A DNA stretch of 28,156 nt from the NCBI GenBank assembly GCA_937906495.1, contig CALCVT010000061.1, positions 1-28,156 of the forward strand, in the 5' to 3' direction. Numbering within the stretch: the first letter of the stretch is position 1; each line of letters begins with the position of its first letter. Made by a program: the position numbers and the translations under genes. The notes under the pieces are model-generated. The model ran no database searches, was not told where the DNA came from, and worked only from the letters and a program-made list of their open reading frames with translations. The DNA is from an uncultured Prevotella sp. (GTDB taxonomy: Bacteria; Bacteroidota; Bacteroidia; Bacteroidales; Bacteroidaceae). Below, in pieces: positions 24,399 through 28,156 of the stretch.

Positions 24399-27300
24399 AT
24401 GGATATCAATAAATTCCTCAGCAAATTATTCGGCAATAAATCAACCCGCGATATGAAACTCATTCAGCCGTGGGTAGAGAAAGTGAAGGCCGCCTATCCC
24501 GCCATCCAGGCGCTCGACAACGATGCACTTCGTGCCAAAACCAAGGAACTGCAGGCTTCAATTCAAAGTTCGGCAAATGACCTTAAGGAAAAAATTGAAG
24601 AACTTAAGGCCAAAATTGAAGAAACTCCTATCGAGGACCGCGAAGTTATTTTTAATCAAATAGACAAACTCGAAACGCAGGTTCTCGACCGCATGGAGGA
24701 TGCTCTTACCGAAGCTTTGCCAGACGCTTTTGCAATTGTAAAAGATACAGCCCGCCGCTTTGCTGAGAACGAATTTATCGAGGTAACGGCCACCGACTTC
24801 GACCGCGAACTAGCTGCAGCCCACGACTTTGTGCATATTGAAGGTGATAAGGCTATTTATCAGAACCACTGGATTGCCGGTGGCAATGATTTGAAGTGGG
24901 GTATGGTGCATTACGATGTACAGCTCTTTGGTGGTGTAGTACTTACCCAAGGCAAAATTGCCGAAATGGCAACTGGTGAAGGTAAAACACTGGTAGCAAC
25001 TCTTCCTGTATTCTTAAATGCGCTCACCGGTAATGGCGTGCACGTCGTGACTGTCAATGACTATTTGGCTAAGCGTGACTCGGAATGGATGGGACCGCTC
25101 TACATGTTCCATGGCTTGTCGGTTGATTGTATTGATAAGCATCAGCCAAACTCTGAGGCTCGCCGACGCGCTTACCAGGCAGATATCACTTTTGGTACAA
25201 ACAATGAGTTCGGTTTTGACTACTTGCGCGACAATATGGCAATGAGTCCTCGCGATCTTGTGCAGCGTCGTCATAATTATGCCATTGTCGATGAGGTCGA
25301 CTCCGTATTGATTGATGATGCACGTACTCCCCTTATCATTTCAGGACCTGTTCCTAAGGGAGAAGATCAGTTGTTTGAGCAGTATCAGCCCTTGGTAGAA
25401 CGTTTGGTTGAGGTACAACGCAAACTTGCTACACAGTATTTGGCAAAGGCAAAGCAACTTATCGCTTCGGGCGATAAGAAGCAGGAAGAAGAAGGTTTCC
25501 TCGAACTTTTCCGTAGTCATAAGGCGCTTCCCAAAAATAATCCGCTCATCAAGTTCCTCTCTGAAACCGGAATTAAAGCCGGAATGCTTAAGACAGAGGA
25601 AATATATATGGAAAATAACAACCGTCGCATGCCAGAGGCGGTTGAACCACTCTATTTCGTGGTAGACGAGAAAATGCATAGCGTGGACCTTACGGATAAG
25701 GGTAACAAGTGGCTGGCCGATCAAATGAACGATGATCAGCTCTTTGTGCTTCCAGATATTGCATCGCTCCTCTCGGAACTCGAAACTGATAAAACCTTGA
25801 GTGAGGAAGAGCGTGTGCAAAAGAAGGATGAACTTTTGCAGGACTACGCTGTTAAGTCAGAGCGTGTACATACAATTCTTCAGTTGCTCAAGGCCTATAC
25901 GATGTTCCGTAACAATGAGGAGTATGTCGTGATGGATGGCCAGGTCAAGATTGTCGACGAACAGACTGGACGTATTATGGAAGGCCGACGCTGGAGCGAT
26001 GGATTGCACCAGGCTGTCGAGGCTAAGGAGCACGTTAAGGTAGAAGCTGCTACTCAGACTTTTGCAACTATTACACTTCAGAACTACTTCCGTATGTATC
26101 ACAAACTCTCGGGTATGACAGGTACTGCAATTACCGAGGCTGGAGAGTTTTGGAACATCTATAAACTCGATGTAGTGGAAATTCCCACCAATCGTCCCGT
26201 ACAGCGTGTTGATATGAACGATCGTGTGTACAAAACTAAGCGCGAAAAGTATGGTGCTGTAATTGAAGAAGTTGAAAAGATGCGTACCTGCGGACGTCCG
26301 GTGCTTGTAGGTACTACCAGCGTGGATGTTAGTGAATTGCTTTCGCGTGCTCTTCAATTGCGTCATATTCCACATCAGGTGCTTAATGCTAAGTTACACC
26401 AACGTGAGGCTGATATTGTAGCTCTTGCCGGTCAAAGCACAATGGGACGTGTGTTTGTTTGTCCTGATGAGCGCAGTTTCTGTACAAAGGCTGATGCTGA
26501 GCGCTATTGGAAGAGTCAACAGGCCAATGCCGATGCTAAACATCCCGTACAAACTGGCGAAATCCGTGAAGAAGAACGCTTGTTGGGCGCAGTAACCATT
26601 GCTACCAATATGGCAGGTCGTGGTACTGATATTAAACTTACCGATGAAGTAAAGAATGCTGGTGGTTTGGCTATTATTGGTACGGAACGTCATGAAAGTC
26701 GGCGTGTTGACCGTCAGCTCCGTGGTCGTGCCGGACGACAGGGTGACCCGGGGTCGTCTGTATTCTTTGTTTCGCTCGAGGATAATCTCATGCGTCTGTT
26801 TGCTTCCGAACGTATAGCCCGTGTAATGGATAAACTCGGATTCAAGGAGGGTGAAATGATTGAGGCCAAAATGGTCAATAATAGCATCGAGCGCGCGCAA
26901 CGTAAGGTTGAAGAGAATAACTTTGGTATCCGTAAGCGCCTTTTGGAGTACGATGATGTAATGAACAAACAGCGTACTGTTATTTACGAAAAGCGTCGTC
27001 ACGCCTTGATGGGCGAACGTGTAGGTATGGATATTGCCAACATGCTTTGGGACCGCGTAATCAATATTATCGACAAAAACGATTATCAAGGTTGCCGCGA
27101 AGGTTTCATCGAAATTTTTGCCATAGAGGCTCCTTTCACAGAGGAACAGTTTAACTCGATGAAACGCGATGATCTTTACGAGCATGCCTTCCAGGAGGTT
27201 GTAGCTGCTTTCCGTCGTAAAACCGATCGGTTGGCAGAAGTGGCTATGCCGGTTATTACGCAAGTTTACGAGAACCAACGTGATATTTACGAGAATATTT

Positions 27301-27851
27301 TGGTGCCCATAAGCGATGGTAAACTGGTATATAATATTCGTACAAACCTCGAAAAAGCTTATCTCACAGGCTCGAAAGAAGTGGTTAACGATTTCGAAAA
27401 GGCCATTTTGTTGCATAATATTGATGATGCGTGGAAAGAAAACCTCCGCGAACTCGATGAACTTAAGAAGTCTGTACAGAATGCTTCGTATGAGCAAAAA
27501 GACCCGCTTCTGGTGTTTAAACTCGAGAGTGTGCAGCTATTTGATAAAATGGTAAATCGTATCAACAACGATACGGTTTCTACCTTGATGCGTGGTCGAA
27601 TTCCTGTACAGGATCCTGAGGAAGTTAAGGAAGCTGCTCCTGAGCAGTCAACTTCAAACCAAAAACTTCAAACATCACACGAGTCACTCGATGGAAATGG
27701 TGATGCTGAAGCTCGCGAAGCTGCAGCGCGCGACACTCGTGAAGCAAACCAGCAGCCAATCGTAAAGGATGAACTTCCTGGACGCAACGATCCTTGCCCT
27801 TGTGGTAGCGGAAAAAAGTTTAAAAATTGTCACGGGCGCGATGTTGAGTAA
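24399..27851 (+). CDS. secA: SecA preprotein translocase ATPase
   Basis: An 1150-residue motor that pushes unfolded preproteins through SecYEG. Walker A MATGEGKTLVA lies near residues 189-199, followed by the DEVDSVLIDDART Walker B region, the preprotein-binding domain, ATNMAGRGTDIKL, and ERHESRRVDRQLRGRAGRQGD. The helical scaffold follows, then an acidic, Ser/Gln-rich linker (about 1070-1130) and the C-terminal zinc tail with Cys1133, Cys1135, Cys1144 and His1145, which in E. coli binds SecB. The protein is about 250 residues longer than the E. coli one. Part of that is a charged helical insertion near residues 50-105, usual in Bacteroidetes. Another roughly 50-residue insertion sits at about 678-728 in the second nucleotide-binding domain and looks unusual. 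ATG at 24399 begins the standard N terminus (MDINKFLSKLFG). Confidence 0.97.
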   Translation: MDINKFLSKLFGNKSTRDMKLIQPWVEKVKAAYPAIQALDNDALRAKTKELQASIQSSANDLKEKIEELKAKIEETPIEDREVIFNQIDKLETQVLDRMEDALTEALPDAFAIVKDTARRFAENEFIEVTATDFDRELAAAHDFVHIEGDKAIYQNHWIAGGNDLKWGMVHYDVQLFGGVVLTQGKIAEMATGEGKTLVATLPVFLNALTGNGVHVVTVNDYLAKRDSEWMGPLYMFHGLSVDCIDKHQPNSEARRRAYQADITFGTNNEFGFDYLRDNMAMSPRDLVQRRHNYAIVDEVDSVLIDDARTPLIISGPVPKGEDQLFEQYQPLVERLVEVQRKLATQYLAKAKQLIASGDKKQEEEGFLELFRSHKALPKNNPLIKFLSETGIKAGMLKTEEIYMENNNRRMPEAVEPLYFVVDEKMHSVDLTDKGNKWLADQMNDDQLFVLPDIASLLSELETDKTLSEEERVQKKDELLQDYAVKSERVHTILQLLKAYTMFRNNEEYVVMDGQVKIVDEQTGRIMEGRRWSDGLHQAVEAKEHVKVEAATQTFATITLQNYFRMYHKLSGMTGTAITEAGEFWNIYKLDVVEIPTNRPVQRVDMNDRVYKTKREKYGAVIEEVEKMRTCGRPVLVGTTSVDVSELLSRALQLRHIPHQVLNAKLHQREADIVALAGQSTMGRVFVCPDERSFCTKADAERYWKSQQANADAKHPVQTGEIREEERLLGAVTIATNMAGRGTDIKLTDEVKNAGGLAIIGTERHESRRVDRQLRGRAGRQGDPGSSVFFVSLEDNLMRLFASERIARVMDKLGFKEGEMIEAKMVNNSIERAQRKVEENNFGIRKRLLEYDDVMNKQRTVIYEKRRHALMGERVGMDIANMLWDRVINIIDKNDYQGCREGFIEIFAIEAPFTEEQFNSMKRDDLYEHAFQEVVAAFRRKTDRLAEVAMPVITQVYENQRDIYENILVPISDGKLVYNIRTNLEKAYLTGSKEVVNDFEKAILLHNIDDAWKENLRELDELKKSVQNASYEQKDPLLVFKLESVQLFDKMVNRINNDTVSTLMRGRIPVQDPEEVKEAAPEQSTSNQKLQTSHESLDGNGDAEAREAAARDTREANQQPIVKDELPGRNDPCPCGSGKKFKNCHGRDVE

Positions 27852-27921
27852 CAAGAGCCTTTTAAAACTATGCTTGGGGCTTCTTATTGTTATTTGAAGC
27901 TTTGAATACTATATTATTGGT

Positions 27922-27992
27922 GGTCCCCTTGCGGGTAATTCGGAATGACGAATTTTAATCATCCGAGTTGCTGCAAGGGGGCCTTCTTTATT
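27922..27992 (+). terminator. Probable terminator after secA
   Basis: An 11-bp stem (27922-27932 with 27973-27983, one G-T pair) encloses a 40-nt loop that itself contains a perfect 6-bp hairpin (AATTCG 27937-27942 with CGAATT 27949-27954). A T-rich tail follows at 27984-27992. It ends the secA transcript about 130 nt after the stop codon. Confidence 0.65.
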
Positions 27993-28119
27993 ACACCGAT
28001 AAAGGTAGTCGTTAATAGAGCAATTGTTATTCTCAATTTTGATATGCGCAAAAACGTGCACTTTTCATTTTGCACCATTTCTGTCTTAAACTTATTGTAT
28101 TCATCCCATCTACCCCATA

Positions 28120-28150
28120 TTTCATTAAATCTTCATTGTTCAGAACTTTG
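28120..28150 (+). promoter_or_regulatory. Possible promoter at the right window edge
   Basis: TTTC (28120-28123), 19 nt, GAACTTTG (28143-28150), with one mismatch in each box. It would start a plus-strand gene beyond the window. Between the secA terminator and this site (27993-28119) no gene is visible. Confidence 0.4.
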
Positions 28151-28156
28151 CAGTCC

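Noticed and set aside
26394..27497. Long open frame of 367 codons on the minus strand inside secA
   Set aside because: It is fully antisense to conserved secA coding sequence, resembles no protein family I know, and antisense frames of this length arise from codon bias. A similar 218-codon frame inside clpB (18342-18998) was rejected for the same reason.

Overview
The window looks like a chromosomal segment from a member of the Bacteroidales, probably near the Prevotellaceae; the family-level placement is a guess. Three things support this. Several genes have Bacteroides-type promoters (TTTG about 19-21 nt before TAnnTTTG). The minus-strand polysaccharide operon opens with an UpxY/NusG-like antiterminator. 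Several families are typical of the group: a GSCFA protein, a DUF4105 protein, a B12-dependent ribonucleotide reductase and a very long SecA. No rRNA, tRNA, CRISPR array, transposase or integrase was seen.

Left part (about 1-8300, minus strand): a surface-polysaccharide (capsule/O-antigen type) operon read right to left. The order is promoter and about 210-nt leader, upxY-like antiterminator with an extra C-terminal region, Wzx-type flippase, DegT/VioA-like sugar aminotransferase, two overlapping ATP-grasp ligases, an NAD-dependent sugar epimerase/dehydratase and a family 2 glycosyltransferase. The operon probably continues past the left edge. Base composition drops sharply between the aminotransferase and the ATP-grasp genes, so the distal half looks like an exchangeable, strain-specific cassette. 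The gene set suggests an amino-sugar that is further modified by ATP-dependent amide or peptide-type ligation.

Middle part (8500-16200): a zinc medium-chain dehydrogenase on the plus strand, a minus-strand group (YfcE-like phosphoesterase, GSCFA hydrolase, MgtC/SapB membrane protein), a class II ribonucleotide reductase (nrdJ) with a clear promoter, and a single ORF that joins dihydroneopterin aldolase (FolB) to a HAD phosphatase.

Right part (16500-28156): clpB, a small nitroreductase, a convergent AraC-type regulator with a strong terminator, then DUF4105 membrane protein, an alkaline-phosphatase-fold protein that seems to have lost its active site, and secA. The last three lie on one strand. 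The first two overlap by one base, and secA follows after 159 nt.

Most genes are ordinary housekeeping or accessory genes. The points most worth a second look are the FolB-HAD fusion, the degenerate phosphatase next to secA, a roughly 50-residue insertion in the SecA motor, the extended UpxY protein, and the two-ligase cassette of the polysaccharide operon. I did not see a clearly new defence or mobile system.
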